63,105 nt of DNA. It comes from Bacteroidaceae bacterium (GTDB lineage Bacteria > Bacteroidota > Bacteroidia > Bacteroidales > Bacteroidaceae). A program made the translations under genes and the position numbers. The notes under the pieces are model-generated. The model had not been told where the DNA came from, ran no database searches, and saw only the letters and a program-made list of their open reading frames with translations. Within the stretch, counting starts at the first letter, position 1. The number at the start of each line of letters is the position of its first letter. The stretch lies in NCBI GenBank assembly GCA_016280855.1, contig JAEEHP010000020.1, positions 1 through 63,105 of the forward strand, written 5' to 3'. This document shows, piece after piece, positions 8,169 to 17,909 of the stretch.

Positions 8169-9272
8169 ATGGACCGCAGTCAGGAAATCATTCGTACCAG
8201 TTGGATAGGCATTGCCGCCAACGTGCTGCTTGCGGGCTTTAAGGCCGCCGTAGGCATGCTGGCCAGTTCGGTGGCCATCGTGATGGACGCCGTCAACAAC
8301 CTGAGCGATGCGCTTTCGAGCGTCATCACCATTGTCGGCACAAAGCTCTCACAACGACCTGCCGACCGCAAGCATCCCTTCGGCTTTGGGCGCATCGAGT
8401 ATTTCAGCGCCATCATCATCGCCGTCATCGTGCTCTCGGCTGGTATCACCTCGCTCATCGAATCCGTCAAGAAGATTTTCAACCCGACGGAGCCCGAGTA
8501 CACGACGACGACACTCGTGGTCATCGTGGTAGCCATCGTGGTGAAGCTGGTGCTGGGACAATACGTGAAGCGTAAGGGCGAGCAGCTGAAGAGCGACGCG
8601 CTGATCGCCTCGGGTTCGGATGCCCTGTTCGATGCCGTCATCACCCTCGCCACGCTCGTCTCGGCAGGTGTCATGCTGCTATTGGGCGTATCGCTCGATG
8701 GCATCCTCGGCGCGCTGATCTCTCTGGTCATCATCAAGGCTGGTATCGAGATGCTGGCGTCTCCCGTCAACGAATTGCTGGGCACAAGCATCCCTGCTGA
8801 ACTCACCAGTGAGATTAAGAAAGAGGTATCTGACTTTGAGGGCGTGCATGGCGTGTTTGATCTCATCATCAATAACTATGGTCCAGATGTCAGGATCGGC
8901 TCGCTGCACATCAACGTCTATGACACGATGTCGGCTCACGAGATTCACGCCTTGACGCGCAGGATTTCAACGTTTCTCTTCGAGCGTCACGGCATCATCA
9001 TGACCGTGGGCGTTTATGCCATAGCTACAGGCAGCAACCGTCGTGCAGCGCTTCAGACTAAGGTCATACAGACGCTCTCAGCCCACGAAGAGATCGTTCA
9101 GGTACACGGTTTCCTCTACTCGGAGAAAGACATGCTGTTGTCCGTTGATGTCGTTCCTGACCTCTCCGTCCATGACGATGCAGCGCTTATCAGTCAGCTG
9201 ACGGATGAGGTAAAGCCACTGGCACCTGAGATGCAGGTCGTCATCGTTGTGGACCACAACTATTGCGAATAA
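8169..9272 (+). CDS. Cation diffusion facilitator (CDF) metal transporter
   Basis: A 367-residue inner-membrane antiporter expected to export divalent metals (Zn, Fe, Mn or Co) in exchange for protons. Six membrane helices occupy roughly residues 10-215. Metal-site residues are seen in helix 2 (MDAVNNLSDALSSV) and helix 5 (SGSDALFDAVITL). The cytoplasmic C-terminal dimer domain follows, with HMHxx-like positions such as GSLHINVYDTMSAHEIH. The length is somewhat above the approximately 300-residue bacterial norm because of a C-terminal extension. It starts 3 bases after the small regulator and ends 8 bases before the next gene. Confidence 0.9.
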   Translation: MDRSQEIIRTSWIGIAANVLLAGFKAAVGMLASSVAIVMDAVNNLSDALSSVITIVGTKLSQRPADRKHPFGFGRIEYFSAIIIAVIVLSAGITSLIESVKKIFNPTEPEYTTTTLVVIVVAIVVKLVLGQYVKRKGEQLKSDALIASGSDALFDAVITLATLVSAGVMLLLGVSLDGILGALISLVIIKAGIEMLASPVNELLGTSIPAELTSEIKKEVSDFEGVHGVFDLIINNYGPDVRIGSLHINVYDTMSAHEIHALTRRISTFLFERHGIIMTVGVYAIATGSNRRAALQTKVIQTLSAHEEIVQVHGFLYSEKDMLLSVDVVPDLSVHDDAALISQLTDEVKPLAPEMQVVIVVDHNYCE

Positions 9273-9280
9273 GGATTCCT

Positions 9281-10099
9281 TTGAAACGACTGGTGACCAT
9301 ACTCGTTTGCCTGGCCCTGATGGCGTTGACCGTCAGGGCGCAGGACGAGTTTGATGTAGCTGCAACCACGAGCATGAATGAAGTCGTGGTCGTGGCTGAT
9401 GGGATGTCGTTTGAGGAGTACTTGGTAAAACAGGTGCTCGAGAATGCCAAGCCCCTGAAGGAGCATGTGAAGCTGTTGCGTTACACGGTGACGACAAGCA
9501 TGGATAAGGACATCGACCTCAAGAAGATGCCCAAACGCAGGACCATCACCTTTGCCGCCAAATTGGCGGGCTACGGACAAATCGTGTCTGCATTGTTGGA
9601 ACACAAGCAGTTCGGCATCACCATGGCTGAAGATGTGCTGTTCTACGACGGCACGATGTCAACATCCAATTCGCGCATCATCGAGATGAAGCAGCAGCTC
9701 ACAGACAAGCAGGTGAAATCCTTCCTGAAGCATGACCGGATGATGAGGGTCAACATCTTCGACAAGTTCTATGCGAAGGTGCGCAGCAAGGCTAAGGAGC
9801 TCAAGAAGAAATACCAGAAGAAGCAGCAAACAGGCATGCGCTATCTCGGCAGTTACACCGCCGAGGGGAGACTGATCTACAAGGTGAAGCTTGATAACCT
9901 GACGGTACACATCGTCGATGGCTGCTGGCAGATCAAGGCCATGGACTATGCCGAAGGACAGAACATGATGCATTTTGAGTGCAAGGAAGTCCGCCCGGAC
10001 TTGTTCGTGCTCTCGAAGGGCACTGTCCGACTGTATATCGACCGCCGGAAATGGCCTACCGGCTATGTCAATATGCAAACGACTTATGTATATAAATAA
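9281..10099 (+). CDS. Exported protein of unknown function
   Basis: A 272-residue protein with a signal peptide (MKRLVTILVCLALMALTVRAQ, cleavage likely after A-Q or R-A). I place the start at the TTG at 9281, which is preceded by AGGA and follows the CDF stop by 8 bases; another TTG at 9263 would overlap the CDF gene. A helical, lysine-rich middle (KAKELKKKYQKKQQ) precedes a beta-rich C-terminal half ending VNMQTTYVYK. It is likely periplasmic and last in the regulator-CDF operon. No family is recognised. Confidence 0.65.
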   Translation: MKRLVTILVCLALMALTVRAQDEFDVAATTSMNEVVVVADGMSFEEYLVKQVLENAKPLKEHVKLLRYTVTTSMDKDIDLKKMPKRRTITFAAKLAGYGQIVSALLEHKQFGITMAEDVLFYDGTMSTSNSRIIEMKQQLTDKQVKSFLKHDRMMRVNIFDKFYAKVRSKAKELKKKYQKKQQTGMRYLGSYTAEGRLIYKVKLDNLTVHIVDGCWQIKAMDYAEGQNMMHFECKEVRPDLFVLSKGTVRLYIDRRKWPTGYVNMQTTYVYK

Positions 10100-10141
10100 G
10101 TTATAAGGTTTTGAGGTCGTGAGGTCGTTTCGTTAACAGTG

Positions 10142-10213
10142 ACCTTAAAACCTTAAAACCTTATAATCTTAAAACCTTATAACCTTAAAACCTTAAAACC
10201 TTATAACCTTATA
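10142..10213. repeat. Tandem 8-bp repeat array (ACCTTAAA/ACCTTATA)
   Basis: Nine consecutive 8-bp units alternate between ACCTTAAA and ACCTTATA, with one ATCTTAAA. The array fills the gap between the exported protein and rho, which converge here. The sequence just before it (10104-10129) is partly the reverse complement of the array's right end plus the rho stop region, so a long imperfect hairpin is possible and might serve as a bidirectional terminator. Confidence 0.8.
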
Positions 10214-10224
10214 ATCTCACGACC

Positions 10225-12201
10225 TTATGAGTTCATGGAGATGAGGAACTCCTCGTTGGTCTTGGTGCCTTCGAGGCGGCTCTTGAGTTCGTTCATGGCC
10301 TCGATGGGGTTCATGTCGGAGAGGAACTTGCGGAGGATCCACATGCGGTCGAGCGTGGTCTTGTCGTGCAACAGGTCGTCGCGACGCGTAGAGCTGGCGA
10401 CGATGTTCACGGCGGGGAAGATGCGCTTGTTGGCCAATGTGCGGTCGAGCTGCAACTCCATGTTGCCCGTGCCCTTGAATTCCTCGAAGATGACCTCGTC
10501 CATCTTGCTGCCCGTGTCGATGAGTGCTGTGGCGATGATGGTGAGCGAACCACCGCCTTCGATGTTGCGTGCTGCGCCGAAGAAACGTTTGGGCTTCTGT
10601 AGCGCGTTGGCATCGACACCACCTGTGAGGATCTTTCCGCTGGCAGGAGCGGCAGTGTTGTAGGCACGTGCCAGACGTGTGATGCTGTCGAGGAAGATGA
10701 CGACGTCGTGACCGCATTCCACCATGCGCTTGGCTTTCTCGAGCACGATGCCGGCAATCTTGACGTGGCGGTCGGCAGGCTCGTCGAAGGTAGAGGCGAT
10801 GACCTCGGCGTTGACGGTGCGTGCCATGTCAGTTACTTCCTCGGGGCGTTCGTCTATGAGCAGCATCATGAGGTAGGCTTCGGGATGGTTGGCAGCGATG
10901 GCGTTAGCAATCTCTTTCATAAGGATGGTCTTACCCGTCTTGGGCTGAGCCACGATGAGTGCGCGCTGTCCCTTGCCGATAGGCGAGAAGAGATCGACGA
11001 TGCGTACGCTGATGGGGTCGTTGTAGCCGCGGCAGAGCTTGAACTTCTCGTCAGGGAAAAGCGGGGTGAGGTGTTCAAAGGCCTGGCGGTCGCGAATGCG
11101 CACGGGGTTGACGCCGTTGACGCTGTCGATGCTGGCGAGGGGGAAGTATTTCTCGCCTTCACGCGGTGGACGGATAGCGCCTTCCACGACATCGCCCGTC
11201 TTCAGGCCATATTGCTTGATCTGCTGCTGGCTGACATAGACATCGTCGGGGCTGGAAAGATAGTTGTAGTCGGAGGAACGAAGGAATCCCCAACCATCGG
11301 GCGTTGTCTCGAGCACGCCTTCAGCTTTGACGAGGTCGCCGAAATCATAGTGGGCGGGAGGCTCAGGAGCTGCTTTCGCAATGGGCTCAGACTTCTGGTC
11401 TGCGAAGTTGGAGGCCGTGACGTCATTGAGATTCTGCAGATAGGTCGGTTCTTCGATGTCATGAGGCTCGTCCATGAGTCCGTAAGGCTCCACTTCGGGT
11501 TCCTCTGGAATCGACTGAATGATGACAAAGTCAGGTTCGTCGGCATTGAAGAAAGCCTCAACTTCCTCGGGCGTAAAGGGTTGCTCATTGAAGGGCTTCT
11601 CGCCCATGGGGTTCATCGCTGCTGGCTGATTCTCTGCGGGTTCCGGAGTTATAGCCTTTTCAGCTGCGTCTATGGTCGCAGGCTCTGGCTGCTGTTGTGG
11701 CTCCTTATCGTTGTCCTCAAAGAGTTTCAATTCGGCCGCTTTGGCAGCAGCTTCCATGGCCTCCTTCTCGGCCTTTGACTTACGTCCGCGCTTTTTGGGT
11801 GCCGGTGCCGCTTCAACTACAGGTGCTATGACGGGAGTCGGTTCTGCCGCCTCCTGAACGGGCTGCGCTTCAGCCGCGGGTGCAGCCTTCTTGGCTTCTT
11901 TCTCCTTCTTCTCGGCTTTCTTCACTTTCTTGGTGGCACTCTTAGCCGCTTCCTCGAGTTCCGAGAGCGAATCCTGCGTAGCCTGTGATGAAGCCATGGC
12001 AGCCGCCTCGGCTTTAGGCTTACGTCCGCGCTTCTTGGGCTTCTGCTCAGGCTCGGCAGGGTTTTGAGTGAGTTCAGCTTCGATGATATTATATATCAAT
12101 TCCAGTTTTTCTGTGTCTTTCTTTGTTGAAATGCCTAACGCTTTGGCAATGCCCGTTAATTCCTCGATGGGCAATGCCTCAAGTTCAATCTTTGTGTGCA
12201 T
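10225..12201 (-). CDS. rho: Transcription termination factor Rho with long N-terminal insertion
   Basis: A hexameric RNA helicase that ends transcription at Rho-dependent sites. The first 35 residues form the Rho N-terminal helical domain ([18 protein letters not shown]). A low-complexity, Ala/Glu/Pro/Lys-rich insert of about 230 residues follows. The RNA-binding cold-shock-like fold begins near 300 ([16 protein letters not shown]). The ATPase has Walker A AQPKTGKT (about 420) and Walker [17 protein letters not shown] (about 497). The insert has two KKRGRK motifs (about 57 and 137) that look like AT-hooks. The start at 12201 ([10 protein letters not shown]) is preferred over the upstream ATG at 12234. 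Long Rho inserts are known in Bacteroidetes. Confidence 0.95.
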   Translation of the reverse strand: MHTKIELEALPIEELTGIAKALGISTKKDTEKLELIYNIIEAELTQNPAEPEQKPKKRGRKPKAEAAAMASSQATQDSLSELEEAAKSATKKVKKAEKKEKEAKKAAPAAEAQPVQEAAEPTPVIAPVVEAAPAPKKRGRKSKAEKEAMEAAAKAAELKLFEDNDKEPQQQPEPATIDAAEKAITPEPAENQPAAMNPMGEKPFNEQPFTPEEVEAFFNADEPDFVIIQSIPEEPEVEPYGLMDEPHDIEEPTYLQNLNDVTASNFADQKSEPIAKAAPEPPAHYDFGDLVKAEGVLETTPDGWGFLRSSDYNYLSSPDDVYVSQQQIKQYGLKTGDVVEGAIRPPREGEKYFPLASIDSVNGVNPVRIRDRQAFEHLTPLFPDEKFKLCRGYNDPISVRIVDLFSPIGKGQRALIVAQPKTGKTILMKEIANAIAANHPEAYLMMLLIDERPEEVTDMARTVNAEVIASTFDEPADRHVKIAGIVLEKAKRMVECGHDVVIFLDSITRLARAYNTAAPASGKILTGGVDANALQKPKRFFGAARNIEGGGSLTIIATALIDTGSKMDEVIFEEFKGTGNMELQLDRTLANKRIFPAVNIVASSTRRDDLLHDKTTLDRMWILRKFLSDMNPIEAMNELKSRLEGTKTNEEFLISMNS

Positions 12202-12332
12202 AGTATTGATGAGAATATAATAAGGTTTAAGCAACCTTAATCAATAAATCAAAGTGAAAAGATGTAATAAAAATGGTGGAAACTACAAACGGATAGACCG
12301 CTCAAACGGCTAATCCTTCATAAATTCGAGTG

Positions 12333-12340
12333 CAAAGGTA
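12333..12340 (-). promoter_or_regulatory. Probable rho promoter -7 element
   Basis: TACCTTTG on the minus strand, about 130 bases upstream of the rho ATG, leaving a long 5' leader. The -33 element is not clear. A long leader would fit autoregulation of rho, but no specific structure was identified. Confidence 0.45.
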
Positions 12341-12408
12341 CACTTTTTCGTTGAAACAGCAAGCGTTTTTCGCTTTTTTTGTGTAATTTCGCGGCGAAAA
12401 AGTAATTC

Positions 12409-14244
12409 ATGGCAGCTGTTAATCCCTATCTGCAAGTCGAAAAGCTAAGTTTTGCTGTCGGCGACAAGACGCTTTTCCACGATATTAGCTTTGGTATCGC
12501 GGAAGGGCAGCATGTGGGGTTGATAGCGCAGAACGGTACAGGCAAGACATCGTTGCTGAACATCCTTTCCGGGCACGAGGAACCAGAGAGCGGAACGGTC
12601 ACGTATCGACGCGATCTCCGCGTGGCATACCTGGAGCAGACGCCAGTCTTCCCAGAAGAGATGACGGTGATGGAGGCGTGTCTCTGGCATTGCAAGGAGG
12701 AGCCACGACGCATACAGGAATACCTGACCAAATTGAAAATCACGGACCACGACCAGCCTATCAGCCAGCTGTCGGGTGGTCAACTCAAACGAGTGGCGCT
12801 GGCCAATGTCCTATGTCAGGAACCTGACCTGCTGATCCTCGACGAGCCGACGAATCACCTGGACTTGCAGATGATCGAGTGGTTGGAGACCTATTTGTCG
12901 CGCTCGTATATGACGCTGCTCATGGTGACGCACGACCGCTATTTCCTCGACCGCGTGTGCAACCTCATTCTCGAGTTGGACAACGAAACACTCTACACGT
13001 ACCGTGGCAACTACGAATACTATCTTGAGAAGCGGCAGGAGCGCATCGACGTGACCAATGCTGAGATAGCGCGTGCCAACAATCTCTACCGCACGGAGCT
13101 GGATTGGATGCGAAGGATGCCGCAGGCCCGAGGACATAAGGCACGCTATCGCGAGGAGGCTTTCTACGACCTTGAACGCAAGGCTAAGCAGCGCGTGACG
13201 GAGGAGGCTGTGTCCATTCAACTCAACAGCACCTACATCGGCTCGAAAATCTTCGAGGCTGAATATGTGAGCAAGACGTTCCCTGCAGACCCCAATAATC
13301 CGGCGAGCACAGAGAAAGTGATACTCAAGGATTTCTACTACAATTTCTCGCGCTACGAGAAAATGGGCATCGTTGGTGCCAATGGAACAGGCAAATCGAC
13401 GTTCATCAAGATGCTCCTGGGTTTGGTGAAGCCAGATAGCGGCCGCTTCGTCATCGGCGAGACAGTGCGTTTTGGCTATTTTTCGCAAGAAGGGATGGCG
13501 TTTGACCAGGAGATGAAGGTCATCGATGCCGTGCGCCGCGTGGCAGAATACGTGGACTTGGGCGGCGGACGCCATCTGACAGCTATGCAGTTCCTACAGC
13601 ATTTCCTGTTCACGCCGCTGCAACAGCAGAACTATATCTACAAGCTTTCCGGTGGCGAACGACGCAGGCTCTATCTGTGTACGGTGTTGATGCAGAACCC
13701 CAATTTTCTCATTCTCGACGAACCTACGAACGACCTCGATATCGTGACGCTGAACATTCTCGAAGACTACTTGAAGAACTTCAAGGGCTGCGTCATCGTG
13801 GTGAGCCACGACCGCTACTTCATGGATAAGGTCGTTGATCATCTCTTGGTGTTCGAGGGCGACGGCTGCATCAAGGATTTTCCCGGCAACTATACGCAAT
13901 ACAGGAACCGCCCCAATTCCGACACGTCCCAAGAGGGGAGGGGAGAGGCTGGTACAAAGAAACAGCAGGAAGAGAAACGAGTAAAGCGAGGCGCTCCCAA
14001 TGATGGGGGTACGAGGAGTGGGGCTCGATTAACATACAAGGAGCAGAAGGAGTTGGAGGCTCTCGAAAATGAGATTGCTAAACTCGAAAACGAAAAGAAA
14101 GAATTGGAGGCAGCGCTGTGCAGCGGCACACTTTCAGTGGTAGAACTGACCGAGAAAAGCAAACGACTGCCTGCCCTGCAAGAAGAACTCGACGAGAAGG
14201 AAATGAGATGGCTGGAACTGGAGGAGATAAGGGATAAGAGTTGA
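12409..14244 (+). CDS. ABC-F family ATPase, Uup-like
   Basis: A soluble protein of 611 residues with two ATP-binding cassettes and no membrane domain. ABC-F proteins act on the ribosome. Cassette 1 has AQNGTGKTS, LSGGQLKRVALA and LLILDEPTNHLDL; cassette 2 has GANGTGKST, LSGGERRRLYL and FLILDEPTNDLDI. The C-terminal 70 residues form a charged coiled coil as in Uup. Between cassette 2 and the coiled coil is a G/K/R-rich linker (about 505-545) whose DNA resembles the G-rich repeats inserted elsewhere in this window. TAATTTCG at 12384-12391 is an imperfect -7 element. Confidence 0.92.
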   Translation: MAAVNPYLQVEKLSFAVGDKTLFHDISFGIAEGQHVGLIAQNGTGKTSLLNILSGHEEPESGTVTYRRDLRVAYLEQTPVFPEEMTVMEACLWHCKEEPRRIQEYLTKLKITDHDQPISQLSGGQLKRVALANVLCQEPDLLILDEPTNHLDLQMIEWLETYLSRSYMTLLMVTHDRYFLDRVCNLILELDNETLYTYRGNYEYYLEKRQERIDVTNAEIARANNLYRTELDWMRRMPQARGHKARYREEAFYDLERKAKQRVTEEAVSIQLNSTYIGSKIFEAEYVSKTFPADPNNPASTEKVILKDFYYNFSRYEKMGIVGANGTGKSTFIKMLLGLVKPDSGRFVIGETVRFGYFSQEGMAFDQEMKVIDAVRRVAEYVDLGGGRHLTAMQFLQHFLFTPLQQQNYIYKLSGGERRRLYLCTVLMQNPNFLILDEPTNDLDIVTLNILEDYLKNFKGCVIVVSHDRYFMDKVVDHLLVFEGDGCIKDFPGNYTQYRNRPNSDTSQEGRGEAGTKKQQEEKRVKRGAPNDGGTRSGARLTYKEQKELEALENEIAKLENEKKELEAALCSGTLSVVELTEKSKRLPALQEELDEKEMRWLELEEIRDKS

Positions 14245-14311
14245 GAGTTGAAAGTTGAAAGTTGAGAGTTGAAAGTTGAGAGTTGAAAGTTGAGAGTTGA
14301 AAGTTTAAAGT
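14240..14311 (+). repeat. AGTTGAAAGTTG tandem repeat, copy 1
   Basis: A run of alternating GAGTTGA and AAGTTGA heptamers starts at the end of the ABC-F gene and fills the gap to the next gene. The same motif recurs at 37888-37970, 40637-40675 and 42219-42285, and in reverse at 55936-55966, so it is a dispersed family in this genome. Confidence 0.85.
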
Positions 14312-14320
14312 TAACAAGAT

Positions 14321-14713
14321 ATGTTTATAGACAAAAAAGTAATGGACGAACTGATGCAGAAGGCACAGGAAAGTCCGCGATTGAGAATGAACCTTGACCT
14401 TCGGACAACACCCGAGGATCAGTCGCAGCGTATGTTGAACGCCATGCTGCCAGGCACCGTACTGCCTATTCATCGTCATATGGTGAGCACGGAAGTGGTG
14501 GTGATGCTTCGTGGAAGGATGGATGAGGTGTTCTTTGATGACGAGGGCCGCGAGACGGAGCGTTTCCACCTCGACGCCAATACGGACAACCGTGGACTGA
14601 GCATTCCGCTCGGACAATGGCACACGGTGGAGGTTTTCGAACCTACGGTGATTCTCGAGGCAAAGGACGGACCCTATGTTCCTCTCTCGCCCGATGACGT
14701 GTTGACGGTTTAA
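14321..14713 (+). CDS. WbuC-family cupin-fold protein
   Basis: A 130-residue single cupin. The metal-binding pattern PIHRHMVSTEVVVMLRG matches the HxH...E motif 1, and GQWHTVEVFEPT supplies the second-motif histidine. It resembles the WbuC family, often found near surface polysaccharide genes; here there is no such context. The gene converges with and overlaps the next minus-strand gene by 4 bases (14710-14713). The catalytic role is unknown. Confidence 0.8.
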   Translation: MFIDKKVMDELMQKAQESPRLRMNLDLRTTPEDQSQRMLNAMLPGTVLPIHRHMVSTEVVVMLRGRMDEVFFDDEGRETERFHLDANTDNRGLSIPLGQWHTVEVFEPTVILEAKDGPYVPLSPDDVLTV

Positions 14714-15906
14714 GCCTCAGCTGTTGCTTGCTTTGTAATTGCTTGGGCTACGGTGAAGGCCGTGGTCCAGGCAGCTTGGAAATTGAATCCGCCCGTGATA
14801 CCGTCGATGTCGAGCAGTTCGCCAGCAAAGAAGAGACGAGGACGATGGCGGCTCTCGAGCGTAGAGGGATTCACGGCTGCGAGACTGACACCGCCGCAGG
14901 TGACGAATTCGTCCTTGAATGGAGCTCGCGAAGCGATGTCGTAGGTGTCGGCAGTGAGCGTTGCAACAAGGCGATTCAAGCTTTTCTTGGAGAGATCCGC
15001 AGGAAATGGTAACGATGCTGTTTGCGGCATCGCTTTCTGCAAAAGATAGTTCCAGAGACGGGAGGGGAGGTCGAAGGGATGAAGATGCGTGAGCTGTTTG
15101 CGAGGATGGGCGGCAAAATAATCGTTGAGTTCTTGACGCACCTGCTCTTCGTTCATTGACAACCAGTTGACGGCCAGCGGAGCGTGGTATTCGCGTTCTG
15201 CAAGATAGCGGGCGGCATAGCTGGACAGTTTGAGGATGGCAGGACCGCTCATGCCCCAATGGGTGATGAGCAACGGACCATGAGCATTCAGCTTCGTGCC
15301 AGGTAGGAAAGCGGTGACCTCGTCCACGACAGTGCCCATGAGATCATGCAGGGCGGAATCTGCGACGCTGAAGGTGAACAGCGATGGAACAGGAGGCTCT
15401 ATCTCATGACCGAGGTCGGCGAGCCATCGAAGGTTGTCCATGCAGGGCTGACCACCGGTGGTGACTACGATGAAATCGAAACCGGCAAGGTCATCGATGG
15501 CGCGAATCTCAACGCCTGTCTTCATCTCAACGCCAAGCCGTCGGCAATGGGTGAGGAAACAGCCGATGATGGCCTGCGAGTCCTGAGCAGCTGGAAACAC
15601 ACAATGATCATCCTGCACCACAAGCGGCACGCCATGGCCCTCGAACCAGACATAGGCATCGCGTTGGTCGAAGCCTTTCATGAGGCGTTTCATCAGACGA
15701 TGGCCACGGGGATACACCTGGCTGAGGTCGCTGACCTCCTCGAAGGTATTGGTGCAGTTGCAACGGCCACCGCCAGACACCTTGACTTTACGCAGCACAT
15801 GCTGGCTTCGCTCGAAGATGGTGACGTCCATCTGCGGGCACATCTCCTTGAGATTGATGGCAAGGAAGAAGCCTGCGGCCCCACCTCCGACGACGGCTGT
15901 TCTCAT
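14710..15906 (-). CDS. HI0933/YhiN-family NAD(P)/FAD-dependent flavoprotein
   Basis: A 398-residue flavoprotein with an N-terminal dinucleotide fold, AVVGGGAAGFFLAINL, and the family hallmark KVSGGGRCNCTN. The C-terminal end has GITGGFNFQAAWTTAF, which closes the FAD site. The physiological substrate of the family is not settled; relatives include BaiN. The ATG at 15906 overlaps the stop of fbp by one base (TGATG), so translation is probably coupled to fbp. A GTG at 15909 is also in frame but less likely. Confidence 0.9.
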   Translation of the reverse strand: MRTAVVGGGAAGFFLAINLKEMCPQMDVTIFERSQHVLRKVKVSGGGRCNCTNTFEEVSDLSQVYPRGHRLMKRLMKGFDQRDAYVWFEGHGVPLVVQDDHCVFPAAQDSQAIIGCFLTHCRRLGVEMKTGVEIRAIDDLAGFDFIVVTTGGQPCMDNLRWLADLGHEIEPPVPSLFTFSVADSALHDLMGTVVDEVTAFLPGTKLNAHGPLLITHWGMSGPAILKLSSYAARYLAEREYHAPLAVNWLSMNEEQVRQELNDYFAAHPRKQLTHLHPFDLPSRLWNYLLQKAMPQTASLPFPADLSKKSLNRLVATLTADTYDIASRAPFKDEFVTCGGVSLAAVNPSTLESRHRPRLFFAGELLDIDGITGGFNFQAAWTTAFTVAQAITKQATAEA

Positions 15907-17906
15907 CACTTGCGTGCGCGTTCCTTAATAATTCCGTGACGATAGGCGTAGAGCAGTTCTTTCAGTTCCTCAATCTGTGATTGTAGCTCGCGTCCCTTGT
16001 CGGTGTCGCGGACGCGCAGACGGCGACCGCTCAGCTCAACAATCTGCTTGGAACTGACGATGTCAGTGCCTCGGCTTATGGCATCATCAGCACTCTCGAA
16101 GGGTTCATGCTGGATAAGTTCGAAGCCGCGGCTATGGAACACGAGTGTGTAGCCGGCGATGCCCGTGGTGTCGTGATAAGCTTTGGACAAGCCGCCGTCG
16201 ATGACCATCAGTTTGCCGTTGGCTTTGACTGGACTCTCGCCGCCCGCCACGCGGACTGGTACGTGACCATTGATGATGTGGCGATGCTTGCCCTGCACGC
16301 CAAAGGCATCGAGGATGCGGTTGCACACCTGTTCGTCGTCGCGCAGAAGATAGTAGTAACCTTTTCGTTCTTCGTGCGTTGACTTGTCGCGGAGGAAATA
16401 ACGCTCGAAGGTTGCCATACGGTCCTTGTCGAAGAGTGGCGAGTCCTGTCCGCACCAGAGATACCAGAAATAGTCGCGGGCAAAACGTTTCTCCTCGCGG
16501 GGCGTATCGGCGTTGAAGGCAGCACGCATGGTCATGCCGATGTGGTGTAATAGATCACGGCCGCTAAAGCGCTGTCCGTTTAGATCAACCTCCTTGAGCG
16601 ACCCGTCGGCATTCAATGGCACGCTGGCGTGGAAGAGCAGGTTGCCGTTGTAAATGGCGTACATGCAACCATGAGTGAAGAGGCATTTGACATGCTTCTG
16701 CAGTTTGTCGCTTACGCGGAACGAATGGTGAAGCTGGCGAACCAATTCAGCTTCCTCGGCAGTGAGGTCGAAGGGATGAGCCGGGTCAAGCGTGGGGAAG
16801 AACGTGTCGGTCATTTCATACTCGATGCCGTTGCGAACGAACACGCCGCGCTGCTTGTCAATACATTGAAGCACCAAACGATCCTCCATGTGCCATTCGG
16901 GTCGTCGCTGAATCATCTGTGCTTCCAGCTTGAACTGAATGATCGAGATGGCCTTGTGCATCTGTGCGATGAGGCGTCGTGTCTTCTCGTTGTGGGTCGT
17001 ATCGTCCTTGTCCAAGCGAGGCCCGAAGAGGTCGCAGGGGTCGCTGGCATAGGTCTCCATAGCGAAGGTGGCGAGGGGTACGAGGTTAATGCCGTAGCCG
17101 TCCTCGAGCGTTTGCATATTGCCGTAGCGCAACGACAGGCGTAGGACATTGGCAATACAGCAGTCGTTGCCGGCAGCAGCGCCCATCCATAGTGCATCGT
17201 GGTTACCCCATTGGATGTCGAAGCTATGATGTTCGCAAAGGCGATCCATGATGATATGCGCTCCTGGGCCGCGGTCGAAGATGTCGCCGAGGATATGCAG
17301 CTGATCTACAGCCAACTGCTGGATGACGGTAGCCAAGGCGATGATGAAAGCATCGGCTCTTCCTGTAGCCACAATACTTTCAATGATGCCGTCGAAGTAG
17401 GCGTGTTTGTCATCGTCGGAGGGCGACTCATGAAGCAGTTCTTCGATGATATAGGCAAACTCCATCGGCAGGGCCTTGCGCACCTTTGAGCGGGTGTATT
17501 TCGAGCTAACGCTTTGGCACACGCGAATCAAGCGCTGCAGCGTGGTGGAGTAGAAGGACTCATTCATCAATGCCGAATCATCCATCTTCTGGTTTTTGAT
17601 AATCTGCAGCTTCTGTTCGGGGTAATAGATGAGGGTGCAAAGCTCACGTATTTCATCCGATGAGAGGCTGTCGGCATACAACTCCTTGACTTTGCGCTTG
17701 ATATTACCTGATGCGTTTTTCAAGATATGAAGGAATGCCTCGTACTCGCCGTGGATGTCGGCCATGAAATGCTCAGTTCCTTTGGGCAGGTTGAGAATAG
17801 CCTCCAAGTTGATGATCTCGGAGGAGGCTGCTGCAATATTGGGAAAGCTCTGAGAGAGCAGTTGCAACACGCGAAAGTCTGCGTCAATGCGGTCTTCTAT
17901 GGACAT
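15906..17906 (-). CDS. fbp: Fructose-1,6-bisphosphatase, class III
   Basis: A 666-residue gluconeogenic phosphatase that converts fructose 1,6-bisphosphate to fructose 6-phosphate. The calcineurin-like metal sites are visible in order: ADIHGEYEAF, LGDIFDRGPG and WGNHDALWMG, with NGHVPV later for another histidine. The length fits the Firmicutes/Bacteroidetes class III family. It is in a minus-strand run downstream of prmA, separated by 53 bases of repeat DNA, and upstream of the flavoprotein gene. Confidence 0.95.
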   Translation of the reverse strand: MSIEDRIDADFRVLQLLSQSFPNIAAASSEIINLEAILNLPKGTEHFMADIHGEYEAFLHILKNASGNIKRKVKELYADSLSSDEIRELCTLIYYPEQKLQIIKNQKMDDSALMNESFYSTTLQRLIRVCQSVSSKYTRSKVRKALPMEFAYIIEELLHESPSDDDKHAYFDGIIESIVATGRADAFIIALATVIQQLAVDQLHILGDIFDRGPGAHIIMDRLCEHHSFDIQWGNHDALWMGAAAGNDCCIANVLRLSLRYGNMQTLEDGYGINLVPLATFAMETYASDPCDLFGPRLDKDDTTHNEKTRRLIAQMHKAISIIQFKLEAQMIQRRPEWHMEDRLVLQCIDKQRGVFVRNGIEYEMTDTFFPTLDPAHPFDLTAEEAELVRQLHHSFRVSDKLQKHVKCLFTHGCMYAIYNGNLLFHASVPLNADGSLKEVDLNGQRFSGRDLLHHIGMTMRAAFNADTPREEKRFARDYFWYLWCGQDSPLFDKDRMATFERYFLRDKSTHEERKGYYYLLRDDEQVCNRILDAFGVQGKHRHIINGHVPVRVAGGESPVKANGKLMVIDGGLSKAYHDTTGIAGYTLVFHSRGFELIQHEPFESADDAISRGTDIVSSKQIVELSGRRLRVRDTDKGRELQSQIEELKELLYAYRHGIIKERARK

Positions 17907-17909
17907 GGA

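Noticed and set aside
14240-14311. Tandem repeats considered as a CRISPR array
   Set aside because: Units are 7 bases with no unique spacers, and there are no cas genes.
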